A stretch of DNA of 64,000 bases from Scytonema sp. UIC 10036 (GCF_009725235.1 NZ_WJFC01000002.1:150896-214895); one strand, 5' to 3'. Counted from the stretch's first letter, positions 9,004-18,615 are shown. Notes: a model not told the origin generated them from the sequence alone. A program made the numbers and translations.

Positions 9004-9354
9004 CTTAAGAAACACATTCTAAAACCCATATATAGATAGCGAGGTTTACAGAATATTGTGTTTCTTCCATATATCACTAGCGGCGTAGTCCGCTAGTCGG
9101 AGGCTCATATCTTGCACCTCTCCGTAGAAAACCGTATATTCAAAAAATATGTATAATAAAGCTATAAATTTTTCTTGACTTTTCTCTCTAAATAAAGGAT
9201 TTTATGTTGAATACTGAGTAACAAAATAACATAAGTTTTCTTGGTGCAAGATGTGAGCCTCTGACAGGCGCGGTGAACGCGCCTGTAAAATATGGAAGAA
9301 ACACAATTTACCAAAAGCCTTGGTAAATAAGCGTTTTAAAATGTGTTTCTTAGG
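9004..9354. mobile_element. 350-bp inverted-repeat element upstream of tpsA
   Basis: Left arm 9004-9117 and right arm 9243-9354 are inverted copies sharing outer AAGAAACACATT, middle ATTGTGTTTCTTCCATAT and inner CTCATATCTTGCACC (CTCACATCTTGCACC on the right). At matching places each arm holds its own perfect small hairpin of different sequence: ACTAGCGG/CCGCTAGT (9076-9097) and ACAGGCGCG/CGCGCCTGT (9264-9286). The central 125 bp is AT-rich. The element ends 53 bp before the TpsA start and would fold into one very long hairpin if transcribed. MITE or regulatory leader are both possible; no transposase is present. Confidence 0.78.
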
Positions 9355-9407
9355 AGAAACTTAATTGTGTAGCAATTGGTAAGAAGAAGTACTTCGGAGA
9401 AGTTATT

Positions 9408-12400
9408 ATGAAAAATAGAGTGCTAATTGGCTTGCCAGCTACCAGGGAAAAATTTTTCAAACTAGCTGTATGTAAGCGCTTCCAAATCCCCAATTGTGCT
9501 TTGCTCGTAATAGCACTGCTAAGCTTCATTAGTACCCTAGCAAGTGAGCAAGTCGTTGCACAATCCATTACTGCTGAATCGGGTGCTAATGGCACTGGCA
9601 CCCTAGTAACACCAGATGGCAACCGCATTGACATCACTGGTGGGAAACTTTCCAGAGATGGTACTAATCTCTTTCACAGCTTCGAGAAATTCGGACTCGA
9701 CTCCAATCAAATAGTTAACTTTCTTTCCAACCCACAAGTCCGCAACATTTTAGGTCGTGTCGTCGGTGGAGATGCCTCCACGATCAATGGCATCATACAG
9801 ATGACGGGTGGGAATTCAAATCTCTTCCTAATGAACCCATCTGGTATTGTGTTTGGTCCCAATGCCAGCTTGAACGTACCTGCTTCCTTTATGGCAACTA
9901 CCGCTAACAGTATTGGCTTTGGTTCCAACTGGTTTAATGCCACAGGTACCAACAACTATGCAGCGCTAGTGGGTACTCCCAACACCTTTGCCTTTACCAT
10001 GTCCCAACCAGGGGCGATTGTAAATGCTGGGAACTTGGCAGTTAGTGAGGGGCAAAATTTAACCCTCTTAGGCGGTACGGTTGCTAACACCGGACAACTC
10101 AAAGCACCAGGGGGTAATATTACTGTGGCATCGATACCAGGTAATAATATGGTAAGCATCCGCCAAGAGGGAAATTTGTTGAGCTTGGAGGTGCGATCGC
10201 CATTACCAACCGAAAATCGACCCACCAACTGGGCTTTGCAGATTTTGTCTCTACCTGAATTGCTAACAGGTGGAAATGTGGGGAATGCGACTGGAATTCG
10301 GGTAAACAACGATGGCACAGTATCTCTAACAGGATCTGGTGTCAAAATATATACGAAGAGCGAGTCTCTCATATCATCTGGCACTATCGATGCTTCAAGT
10401 ACATTACCAGGCAAATCAGGAGGTGCTGTCCAAGTTCTAGATAAAACTGATGCAGGTATTTTGCTTGGTGGAAATATTGTCTCAAATGGTGGAAATATCA
10501 CGTTGAACACTACTAGAAGTGTAACTCTCACTAATGATGTTGCCCTCAGTACAGGTAAAGACGTTGGGGGCGACATCACTGTAGTGGGACCCATTAATAG
10601 CGACTCCGTGAATTCCCTAAGAAGTTTAGAAATCACAGCAGGAACAGGTAATGTCAATGTAAACCAAACCATTGGTGGCAACGAAAGGAATCCTCTCAAC
10701 CGTGTGAATATCAGTGGCAAAACTGTTACTATTGTTTCAGTTTTAACTCAGGGAGACTTGGAGTTACAGGCACAGGAAAGCTTGACCGTCGAAAACAAAT
10801 TGGAAGCTGGGGGAAATATGCGTTTAGAGTCTCTACAGGGAAATTTAATTCTCAAAGACAAACAATTGAGTTCCTCTGGAAATATACGTTTAGAGTCTCC
10901 AAAGGGAGACTTAATTCTCGAAAACAGCCACCTGAGTTCCTCTGGAAAAATAGAGTTACTAGCGCGGGATACAGTCCAAGTGAAGGACACGGCATCAAAC
11001 ACTTCTTTAGTTAGAGCACAGAAAAACTTGTCTATTCAAGGTAAGCAAGGCATCAATATCAATGCGTTAAATAATCCACTCTCATGGTTTCAAAGTGGTG
11101 GTAACTTCAGTTTGGTCAGCGATGGTGTCATTACAGGTAATGGACGTTTTGCCAGTAGCGGTGATTTTTCAACTCGCAAACTGTTAGGCGAACCTACAGG
11201 CTTTAACATTACCTCCATTAACTCAAATGGCATTATCAGTTCGCATGGAAATGTTACATTTGGCGAATACACGGGTGCAGCGCTTAAGGTGGAAGCAGGA
11301 GGAAGCATTACTGCAACAGGAAATATCACAATCACAGAATCAAATCCTTCTGTTCTTGGTAGCATAGACCCAAGTCAGTCACTTTTAGCAAAAGACCAAG
11401 ATATTCCCATTTTGGCTAATAGTCCTGCTTTTATCTTACGAGCAGGTGTGACCGAATTGCGAAACTCTCCCAGTATTCCCACAACAGCAGTAGGGGGAGC
11501 GACCTTTACATCTACCGCCAACTCTTCATCATCGGGAAGTATCACTGTAAACGGTGACATTACCACCAATAAAGGTCCTATAATCTTGTCTGCTACTGGT
11601 AACATCATAACTGGAAAGATTACAACTAAAGGTCAATCTAATGAAGATTTTAATAAGCATCGTGGCTTTCTTGGTGGTTATGTAAATCTTTCTTCAGGTG
11701 GTGATATCCAAGTTCAAACGATTGATAGCAGCCGCAATAATAGCTCGACTGCTGGTGATATTACTATCAAAGCTGCTGGTATTTTCCGAGCAATAGGTTA
11801 CTTTATCCCATCTTCTAATGGGAACAATAATTACCAAAATAATGGAGGAGTATTGACAACAAAGGTTTCAGAAATACCAACCAGCATCCAAGCATTTGCA
11901 GGTACGAATGACGGTGCTAAAATCGACATCCAGCATGGAGGCAATTCTTTTAAAGTTGGGCCACAAGAAGTAATTTATCAGACCAAAGAAGGTTTAAGGG
12001 TGTATCCACAAATTCGCGATGGCAGATTGGATTATGAACAATTCAAAGATGAAAATCAAAAGGTATATTCTATATCTCAAGTTACTTATTTGAGCAAACC
12101 CCTGACTTTGAACGATCTGACAGATCCCAACAGAATTAGCTTTACTGCTGGCGCTATTGCTGTTGATGATGCAAATAATGGATATATGCCAGTTTCATTG
12201 CAAGATGTTATATTGGGTACTAGTATCTTGAAAAGAGACAGTAGATCTTCTATCCAAGTCAATTTTATCCCTAGCAATAGTAGTAGTGGTAATAGTACCG
12301 CAGTTGGTGGTAACAACACTACTACTTCTATCCCTAGCAACAACAGCAGTGGTGTTCAAGGTGATGGAACAGACAGTGGTATAGCTAACAATGCACCAGT

Positions 12401-12788
12401 AGAGATAATACAGCAAAATACGGCAACTAATGGTTCCTCTTCTTCGCTTGGTGGCAGTAATAGCGGTACTGGTAGCAATGATAGTGCTACAATTTCAAAC
12501 AGCAATAGTACACCCAGTGGCAATCGAGATGATAATCGCACAGACAGTAGTATAGGTAACAACGCACCCATTGAGGAAATACAGCAAAATGCCCAAGTTA
12601 ATCGCTCTTCTTCCTCACCTTCCTCTAACTCTGGCTCTGCTGACCTCACCCTTGATGAAAATCTAACAAGTAGTTCTCAGCAATGTAATGCTACTGAGAT
12701 GAAAGCCAATAGTGATGGAAGAATAGAATTGATCGGTTCTTGCGTGCCCAAAGCAACAGGGAATTCTAGTCAGTTACCTTCTAAATAA
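9408..12788 (+). CDS. TpsA-type exoprotein with haemagglutinin N-terminal domain
   Basis: 1126 residues. A long signal peptide (about 1-52, hydrophobic core ALLVIALLSFIS, end VVAQ) leads into the filamentous-haemagglutinin/TPS secretion domain (about 53-260), with the typical NPSGIVFGPNA near residue 143. A long repetitive beta-helix region follows, then a Ser/Asn/Gly low-complexity stretch (about 950-1090). Two cysteines close the C-terminus (QQCN and GSCVP). Such proteins are exported across the outer membrane by a TpsB partner, and one lies two genes downstream. GGAG precedes the ATG. The stop overlaps the next ATG by one base, so it is co-translated with the CHAT protein. Likely an adhesin or a carrier for a surface activity; the cargo role is not known. 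Confidence 0.9.
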   Translation: MKNRVLIGLPATREKFFKLAVCKRFQIPNCALLVIALLSFISTLASEQVVAQSITAESGANGTGTLVTPDGNRIDITGGKLSRDGTNLFHSFEKFGLDSNQIVNFLSNPQVRNILGRVVGGDASTINGIIQMTGGNSNLFLMNPSGIVFGPNASLNVPASFMATTANSIGFGSNWFNATGTNNYAALVGTPNTFAFTMSQPGAIVNAGNLAVSEGQNLTLLGGTVANTGQLKAPGGNITVASIPGNNMVSIRQEGNLLSLEVRSPLPTENRPTNWALQILSLPELLTGGNVGNATGIRVNNDGTVSLTGSGVKIYTKSESLISSGTIDASSTLPGKSGGAVQVLDKTDAGILLGGNIVSNGGNITLNTTRSVTLTNDVALSTGKDVGGDITVVGPINSDSVNSLRSLEITAGTGNVNVNQTIGGNERNPLNRVNISGKTVTIVSVLTQGDLELQAQESLTVENKLEAGGNMRLESLQGNLILKDKQLSSSGNIRLESPKGDLILENSHLSSSGKIELLARDTVQVKDTASNTSLVRAQKNLSIQGKQGININALNNPLSWFQSGGNFSLVSDGVITGNGRFASSGDFSTRKLLGEPTGFNITSINSNGIISSHGNVTFGEYTGAALKVEAGGSITATGNITITESNPSVLGSIDPSQSLLAKDQDIPILANSPAFILRAGVTELRNSPSIPTTAVGGATFTSTANSSSSGSITVNGDITTNKGPIILSATGNIITGKITTKGQSNEDFNKHRGFLGGYVNLSSGGDIQVQTIDSSRNNSSTAGDITIKAAGIFRAIGYFIPSSNGNNNYQNNGGVLTTKVSEIPTSIQAFAGTNDGAKIDIQHGGNSFKVGPQEVIYQTKEGLRVYPQIRDGRLDYEQFKDENQKVYSISQVTYLSKPLTLNDLTDPNRISFTAGAIAVDDANNGYMPVSLQDVILGTSILKRDSRSSIQVNFIPSNSSSGNSTAVGGNNTTTSIPSNNSSGVQGDGTDSGIANNAPVEIIQQNTATNGSSSSLGGSNSGTGSNDSATISNSNSTPSGNRDDNRTDSSIGNNAPIEEIQQNAQVNRSSSSPSSNSGSADLTLDENLTSSSQQCNATEMKANSDGRIELIGSCVPKATGNSSQLPSK

Positions 12789-15268
12789 TGAAACCTTTTA
12801 AAATCAGCTCAATACGATTGCGTCGTGCAGCACATCTACTGATAAACCTGCTGGTTATTTTCTTAGTTCTCTTTGCTGAAGGCTTGCCAGCGCCATTAGG
12901 AACAGCACTAGCAAGGGCGCAAATTCAAGATAACCGCAAATTACAAGCAGACCAATTATTCCAACAAGGAATTAAACAATATCAAAGCAAACAGTTAGAA
13001 GCTGCCATTGAATCCTGGGAACAAGCACTCACAATTTATCGAACGCTTCGCGATATCCAGGGCAAGGGATCTACCTTGGAGAAACTTGCTGCTGTCCATC
13101 TAGCTCAACAAAACTATAGCAAAGCAGTTGAATATTTGCAGCCGTTGTTGACTATCGCCCAAACCATTGGGAACCGCAAAGCTGAGGCGCAAACTCTTGG
13201 AAATCTAGGAATTGCTCACAGAGGTTTAGGCAAATATGCCAAGGCGGTTGAATTAAATCTTCAAGCTTTGGAGATTATGCGGATAATCAAAGACCACCAA
13301 GCAGAGGGGCAGATTCTAGGAATTTTAGGGAATGCTTACGCATCTTTGGGCAAATATGACCAAGCGATTGAGTCCCACCAGCAAAGCTTGCTAATTGCAC
13401 AGAAAACCAATGACCGCATTGGGGAAGGCACAACTTTAGGAAATTTGGGAGGCATTTACTCCAGTTTGGGAGATTATAACAAAGCCATTGAGTCTTACAA
13501 GCAGAGTTTAGAGATTGTACGCTCCCTTAACAATCGCGAAGGTGAGGGATATATCCTCAACAATCTAGGAGTAGCTTATCATATCGAGGACAATTTAACA
13601 CAGGCAACGAATTACTACAATCAGAGTTTAGCGATCGCTCGAACTATCAGCAACCGCCAGCTAGAGGGGGAAGCCTTGACAAGTTTAGCAATGGCTTACG
13701 AGGATCGAGGTAACTTTACAGGTGCAATTGAACTGCATCAGCAGAGTTTAGCAATTGCCAGAGCGATTAGCAATCCACAGGCAGAAGCACTGGCTCTCAA
13801 CAACCTAGGACATACCTTATTTGTATCTAGTAATCTTGTAGAAGCAGAGAAACAACTACGCCTTGCAATCGAGGTTTTAAAATCTCTAAGATTTGGCTTA
13901 ACTGATAATTACAATGTATCGGTTTTTGATACGCAAATTTCCACTTACAACCTGTTGCAACAAGTCCTAATTGCTCAAAATAAACCAGAAGCAGCCCTGG
14001 AAATTTCTGAGCAGGGACGTGCAAGAGCTTTTGTGGCATTATTAGATAAGGGATTATCAGAAAACTTAAAAAAGCAACGGAAAAACGGAATTAATAGCGT
14101 TCACACAGAATCAATTACAATTGCAAAAATTAAACAACTTGCCCAAGCGCAAAAGGCGACATTTGTTGAATATTCCATCGTTCCTGACGACAGTTTTAAG
14201 TTTCAAGGCAAATTACGAGGTCGAGAATCAAAACTGTTTATTTGGGTAGTCAAACCTACAGGTGAAGTCGTGTTTCGTCAAGTTGACCTCAAACCTCTCT
14301 GGCAACAAAAGACTTCGATAGCACAACTCGTTACCAATAGTCGTGAGTCCATTGGTGTCAGAGGTTTGTTCTCCGTGGAAGTCCTGACGGCACCAACAAC
14401 AGACCAAAAACAACGCCAACAACAACTTTACAACCTCCTGATTAAACCCATTGCTTCAGATTTGCCAAAAAACCCTCTTGAGCGTGTCATCTTTATCCCA
14501 CAAGAATCTCTGTTCCTAGTTCCCTTTGCCGCTTTGCAAGATGCAACGGGTCAATACTTAGTTGAGAAGCATACCATACTCACATCTCCAGCAATTGAGT
14601 TATTAGATTTCACACAATTGCAACAGCAACGCCTTCAAGGCAAAGCCCAGGATGTGCTGATAGTTGGTAATCCTACCATGCCCAAAGTTGCCCTTGACCC
14701 AGGCAAACCACTCCAGCAGTTACCGCCTCTACCAAATGCCGAAAACGAAGCAATTGCGATCGCAAATCTTCTCAATACCCAAGCCATTGTCGGCGACAAA
14801 GCCACCAAAGCAGACATCCTACGACAGATGCCCAAAGCCCGCCTGATTCATCTGGCCACCCACGGGTTATTAAACGACGTTCAATCTTCAGGTGTACCGG
14901 GTGCGATCGCACTTGCTCCCTCTTCCCAGGATAACGGTCTGCTCAGTGCTAGCGAAATTGCCAATCTCAAACTCAACGCTTTCCTGGTCGTCTTAAGTGC
15001 CTGCGATACAGGGCGAGGAGAAATTACAGGCGATGGCGTCATTGGGTTATCCCGCTCATTCATCAGTGCGGGAGTCCCCAGCATCATTGTCTCTTTGTGG
15101 GCGGTGCCAGATAGCCCTACTGCTTTATTGATGACCGAGTTTTACCGTCAACTGCAGCACAATCCCGACAAGGCGCAGGCGCTACGCATCGCCATGCTCA
15201 AGACTAAGGAGAAACACCCAAACCCAAAAGACTGGGCTGCTTTTACTCTCATTGGTGAGGCAGACTGA
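12788..15268 (+). CDS. Exported TPR-CHAT caspase-like protein
   Basis: 826 residues. A signal peptide (about 1-44, core LLINLLVIFLVLFA) is followed by eight or so TPR/Kinesin-light-chain-like repeats (about 55-365; recurring LGNLGIAY-type helices). A linker leads to a CHAT domain (about 520-826) with catalytic His692 in LATHG and Cys739 in LSACDTG. The dyad is intact. The gene overlaps tpsA by one base and precedes the TpsB gene by 186 bp, which places a caspase-like protein outside the inner membrane together with a two-partner secretion pair. Likely a periplasmic or surface protease that processes the TpsA protein or is activated with it; this role is inference. Nothing is missing compared with intact family members. 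Confidence 0.9.
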   Translation: MKPFKISSIRLRRAAHLLINLLVIFLVLFAEGLPAPLGTALARAQIQDNRKLQADQLFQQGIKQYQSKQLEAAIESWEQALTIYRTLRDIQGKGSTLEKLAAVHLAQQNYSKAVEYLQPLLTIAQTIGNRKAEAQTLGNLGIAHRGLGKYAKAVELNLQALEIMRIIKDHQAEGQILGILGNAYASLGKYDQAIESHQQSLLIAQKTNDRIGEGTTLGNLGGIYSSLGDYNKAIESYKQSLEIVRSLNNREGEGYILNNLGVAYHIEDNLTQATNYYNQSLAIARTISNRQLEGEALTSLAMAYEDRGNFTGAIELHQQSLAIARAISNPQAEALALNNLGHTLFVSSNLVEAEKQLRLAIEVLKSLRFGLTDNYNVSVFDTQISTYNLLQQVLIAQNKPEAALEISEQGRARAFVALLDKGLSENLKKQRKNGINSVHTESITIAKIKQLAQAQKATFVEYSIVPDDSFKFQGKLRGRESKLFIWVVKPTGEVVFRQVDLKPLWQQKTSIAQLVTNSRESIGVRGLFSVEVLTAPTTDQKQRQQQLYNLLIKPIASDLPKNPLERVIFIPQESLFLVPFAALQDATGQYLVEKHTILTSPAIELLDFTQLQQQRLQGKAQDVLIVGNPTMPKVALDPGKPLQQLPPLPNAENEAIAIANLLNTQAIVGDKATKADILRQMPKARLIHLATHGLLNDVQSSGVPGAIALAPSSQDNGLLSASEIANLKLNAFLVVLSACDTGRGEITGDGVIGLSRSFISAGVPSIIVSLWAVPDSPTALLMTEFYRQLQHNPDKAQALRIAMLKTKEKHPNPKDWAAFTLIGEAD

Positions 15269-15454
15269 GATTCATACGGGAAAACAAAGACTCCCTACAG
15301 TAACGGTACAAAAATACTACAATACTACCAGCAAAAAGTGGCAACAGAAGACCGCTATGCGAAATTTTGAGTCAAGTGAATAAGTTGCTTTGAATGGCAA
15401 CAATATATCTAATGGAGGATGCGCTACCTAAATTAATTTAACCTAGGAGGTACA

Positions 15455-17299
15455 ATGGCTGGAGTGTCTGTGCGTAGAAACTGGTTGTCAGGCTTGGGGA
15501 TCGTCATTGCTAGCACTATAGTACTGGGGTCAAGTGACCAAGCAAGAGTTGTATACTTCCTGCGCGATGCTGAACTTCCAAAATTTCTGTTAAAAAATGC
15601 CAATCTAAGCAGTGCCAACCTATTGCTGCTAGTTGCCTCACCAGCCCAGGCTCAAACATTACCCGTCCCACCTGGTGACAAACCAAATCCTAACATTGAC
15701 CGTTTTCCTCAACCCTTACCCACACCGCAACCTCTACCACCTAGGGACAGCCAACCTATCATCCCTACTCCATCACCTCCAGCACCCATACCCGAACAAC
15801 CACCTATCAGCATTCCTGTCCGTCAAATCGAAGTCACTGGCAGTACTGTTCTCAGCCAAGATGAAATTGCTACTATTACCAAACCATTTGAAGGACGTTC
15901 CGTCACCCTTAAAGACCTCAGAGGCGTAGCAGACTCTATCACACAAATTTACTTAAATCAAGGATACATTACTTCTAGAGCCGTTTTGGTAGACCAGGAA
16001 ATAACCAACGGTGTCGTAAAAATCTTGGTAATAGAAGGTTCTCTAGAAAAAATTGAGGTGCAAGGCAATCGAAGACTGAATTCTTCTTACATTCGCCGCC
16101 GTATCAAACTTGGTGCAGGTAAACCTCTAAGAGCAAGTAAACTGGAAGACCAGCTAAGATTGCTCAAAGCCGATCCCCTATTGACTAACGTTGAGGCAAC
16201 TTTAAAACCCGGAACGGACTTAGGACAAAGCATTCTCTCAGTCAGAGTTACAGAAGCCAAAGCTATCAATGGATTTGTAGGAGTTGACAACTACTCACCC
16301 CCATCTGTGGGTTCAGAACGTTTTGGTGGTGTTATTAGCTACCGTAACTTAACTGGAATTGGCGATGAATTGAGCGCTTCCTATTATCGTTCTACCACTG
16401 GTGGTTCTAATTCTTTCGATTTCATCTACAGGGTACCAGTGAATGCAATGAATGGCACATTGCAGTTACGATATGCTCCTACTGATAGCAAAATCACCGA
16501 ACCTTCATTTTCTAGATTTAACATTACTAGCGATAGTGAATTGTATGAAATTAGTTATCGTCAACCTTTGATAAGGACACCCCGTGATGAATTTGCTTTA
16601 TCTTTGGGGTTTGCCGTGCAGGATGGGCAAAACTTTTTGGAAGGGGTCCCCACACCCTTTAGTCAGGGTCCTGATGAACAAGGTAACAGCAAAACACGGG
16701 TACTGAAGTTTGGGCAAGATTACATCAAACGCGACTCAAAAGGCGCTTGGGCTATACGTTCTCAATTCAGTTTTGGTCTTGACGTGTTAGATGCTACTAT
16801 TAACTCCGACCCGACTCCTGATGGGCGCTTCTTCAGTTGGTTGGGACAAATTCAGCGAGTGCAACTTTTGGGCAGAGATCACTTATTAGTTGCTCAAGCT
16901 GATGTACAACTAACACCAGATAGCCTGCTACCGTCTCAACAATTTGTGATTGGTGGCGGTCAATCTTTACGCGGTTATCGGCAAAATGCCCGTGCTGGCG
17001 ACAATGGCTTTCGCTTGTCTGTGGAGAACCGCATCGCCCTACAACGAAATGCAACCGGACAGCCAAACCTGCAACTGGCACCTTTTATTGATATAGGTGA
17101 GGTTTGGAATGCATCTGGCAATCCTAATAAAGTGTCAACTCAAACCTTTCTTGCATCCGTAGGTTTGGGATTGATTTGGGAACCCCTCACCCACTTCTTA
17201 ATACGGCTTGACTATGCATATCCTTTCGTGGATTTGAGCGATCGCGGCGACAACGCCCAAGACGAAGGGTTTTACTTTAGTGTTGGCTACGGCTTCTGA
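15455..17299 (+). CDS. TpsB outer-membrane transporter (ShlB/FhaC/HecB family)
   Basis: 614 residues. An N-terminal export region and a proline-rich linker (about 65-125) precede two POTRA domains (about 125-290; start IPVRQIEVTGSTVL) and a 16-strand-type beta-barrel ending in aromatic YGF. The conserved loop-6 motif is present as LRGY (Arg506-Gly507-Tyr508). These proteins recognise the TPS domain of their TpsA partner in the periplasm and pass it through the outer membrane. AGGAGG lies 7 bp before the ATG. It follows the TPR-CHAT gene after 186 bp with no evident terminator, so the three genes are probably one operon. The family call is secure. Confidence 0.93.
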   Translation: MAGVSVRRNWLSGLGIVIASTIVLGSSDQARVVYFLRDAELPKFLLKNANLSSANLLLLVASPAQAQTLPVPPGDKPNPNIDRFPQPLPTPQPLPPRDSQPIIPTPSPPAPIPEQPPISIPVRQIEVTGSTVLSQDEIATITKPFEGRSVTLKDLRGVADSITQIYLNQGYITSRAVLVDQEITNGVVKILVIEGSLEKIEVQGNRRLNSSYIRRRIKLGAGKPLRASKLEDQLRLLKADPLLTNVEATLKPGTDLGQSILSVRVTEAKAINGFVGVDNYSPPSVGSERFGGVISYRNLTGIGDELSASYYRSTTGGSNSFDFIYRVPVNAMNGTLQLRYAPTDSKITEPSFSRFNITSDSELYEISYRQPLIRTPRDEFALSLGFAVQDGQNFLEGVPTPFSQGPDEQGNSKTRVLKFGQDYIKRDSKGAWAIRSQFSFGLDVLDATINSDPTPDGRFFSWLGQIQRVQLLGRDHLLVAQADVQLTPDSLLPSQQFVIGGGQSLRGYRQNARAGDNGFRLSVENRIALQRNATGQPNLQLAPFIDIGEVWNASGNPNKVSTQTFLASVGLGLIWEPLTHFLIRLDYAYPFVDLSDRGDNAQDEGFYFSVGYGF

Positions 17300-17324
17300 T
17301 GCGCGAGTTGGAATTTAATCATGA

Positions 17325-17390
17325 GTGATAAAGGAGAAACACCCAAACCAAAAAGACTGGTCTGCCTTCACTCTTATTAGTATTGACTAG
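17325..17390 (+). pseudogene. Relic of a CHAT gene 3' end
   Basis: This stretch encodes EKHPNQKDWSAFTLISID-stop and has no start. It closely matches the last codons of the upstream TPR-CHAT gene (EKHPNPKDWAAFTLIGEAD-stop at about 15210-15268), with DNA similarity over about 45 bp. It looks like the surviving tail of a second CHAT gene that once followed tpsB, or of a local duplication. Confidence 0.75.
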
Positions 17391-17530
17391 CTAGAAAGCA
17401 ATGCTTGCATTTGTGCTTTGTAAGCTAGGCACAGCAAGCCTTTGACACTTTTCGGAGACGTCTTTTGTGCTTCTTCCTTGGATTGAGCTTCCTTGGAATA
17501 ACGTAAACGTTCAGGCTTTCGAGAAAAATT
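17387..17530 (-). other. Start-less open frame, possible gene fragment
   Basis: About 47 codons between stops read in a protein-like way on the minus strand (RYSKEAQSKEEAQKTSPKS, then a hydrophobic/basic tail), but there is no start codon at the 5' end. It lies directly downstream of the caspase relic on the same strand. I do not recognise it; it may be a fragment of another decayed gene. Confidence 0.3.
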
Positions 17531-17556
17531 TTAAAATCGTATGTCAATTCATCGGT

Positions 17557-17787
17557 TTAGTTGTTGGTGTCGTTCTGGGTTTCTTTCGATGAGTTTATTA
17601 AAATTCTACAAGAGTATCGGATTTTGGACTCTTTTTCCGAGTATGATTCTATTGCTTTAATATCGTTGAGACAACCTGTAAGCGATCGCAAGCTTGGATT
17701 TGAGTCAGGATGATACTCATTAATGCCAACTAATAGTGCATAAATCTTTTTATTGGACTTTGGACAAAAAGTTTCCGCCGTGCTATG
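17557..17787 (-). pseudogene. Relic of a caspase-family (peptidase C14) gene, N-terminal part
   Basis: A 77-codon open stretch without a start codon encodes KKIYALLVGINEYHPDSN followed by SLRSLTGCLNDIKAIESY. This is the diagnostic opening strand-loop-helix of bacterial metacaspase (C14) domains. The sequence then loses similarity and hits a stop before the catalytic His and Cys regions. It is a clear fragment of a second kind of caspase-fold gene next to the CHAT genes. Confidence 0.82.
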
Positions 17788-17840
17788 TTAGTCATCAGCT
17801 TGTAAAATAGAAAATGAAAAAGCTGTGAGAAGGATAAAAT

Positions 17841-18080
17841 ATGACTATTAAAGAATTATTAATCCAAGAAATAGAAACTTTACCACCAGAGTTACTAACA
17901 GAAGCCCTTAATTTTGTTCGAAACATTAAAACCAGTCATATAGCAAAGCAGTCCAATAAAAATAACTTACGCGGTTCTACAGCTGAAGATTTACTAGAAT
18001 TTGCAGGAACTTGGTCTGGTGATGATATTAGAGAATGTCTTCAGCTTGTTCATGATACTCGTATGCCACTGGAATTTTAA
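17841..18080 (+). CDS. Antitoxin-like protein of a VapBC-type pair
   Basis: 79 residues, opening TIKELLIQEIETLPPELL, a pattern typical of the DUF2281-like antitoxins found in cyanobacteria beside PIN toxins. The rest is acidic and probably disordered, as expected for a toxin-binding tail. AGAAGGA lies 10 bp before the ATG. It ends 2 bp before the PIN gene, so the two are co-translated. Role: binds and neutralises the PIN RNase and probably represses the operon. Confidence 0.8.
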   Translation: MTIKELLIQEIETLPPELLTEALNFVRNIKTSHIAKQSNKNNLRGSTAEDLLEFAGTWSGDDIRECLQLVHDTRMPLEF

Positions 18081-18082
18081 GA

Positions 18083-18484
18083 ATGTATTTGCTTGACACA
18101 AATCATTGCACTTTTTTGATAGAAGGTGAGTCAAAAGTTGTCAATCACTTTCGGGAACTAGGTAAGGTTACACTCGCCACTAGTGTCATCGTCGCAGGTG
18201 AACTCAGATTCATGGCACAAAACTCCCAACAAAAAACTGCAAATCTTATCAGAGTTCGGGCATTTCTCAACAGAATAGATATTTATCCAATTGATGATGA
18301 AACAGCCAAAATTTATGGCGATTTCAAGTCTGAAATTATTAAAAGATTTGCTGCAAAAGAAAAGAGTAAACGCAAAACAACTCAAATACAAGAAATTGGT
18401 ATTGGTGAAAATGACCTATGGATTGCTGCTACAGCTATACGCCATTCATTAATTCTCGTTACATCAGATAGCGATTTTCTTTGA
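18083..18484 (+). CDS. VapC-like PIN-domain RNase toxin, C-terminus cut by a stop codon
   Basis: 133 residues. PIN-domain acidic residues are visible: LLDTNH near the start, an AGELRFMA motif, NDLWIAATA, and TSDSDF at the end. These four sites bind metal for RNA cleavage. The frame stops at TGA 18482-18484 directly after SDSDFL, but the same frame continues from 18485 to 18526 with MRQVREFPVESWI-stop. That is exactly how intact members of the family end. So a single nonsense mutation appears to have removed the last strand/helix. The catalytic residues remain, and activity may be reduced or lost. It is coupled to the upstream antitoxin gene. Confidence 0.85.
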   Translation: MYLLDTNHCTFLIEGESKVVNHFRELGKVTLATSVIVAGELRFMAQNSQQKTANLIRVRAFLNRIDIYPIDDETAKIYGDFKSEIIKRFAAKEKSKRKTTQIQEIGIGENDLWIAATAIRHSLILVTSDSDFL

Positions 18485-18615
18485 ATGCGTCAAGTCAGGG
18501 AATTTCCTGTAGAAAGTTGGATTTAATTGATTTTATTTGCTACTCAATTCTTTCCTCTCTATCTTAATGGTGGTAGCAGTCCGCCTACAACCGCACCATA
18601 ATAAACAGCAAAAAT

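Noticed and set aside
9956..12649. Several 80-250-codon minus-strand frames inside tpsA
   Set aside because: Low-complexity shadows of the exoprotein's repeats; no ribosome sites and no protein-like domains.
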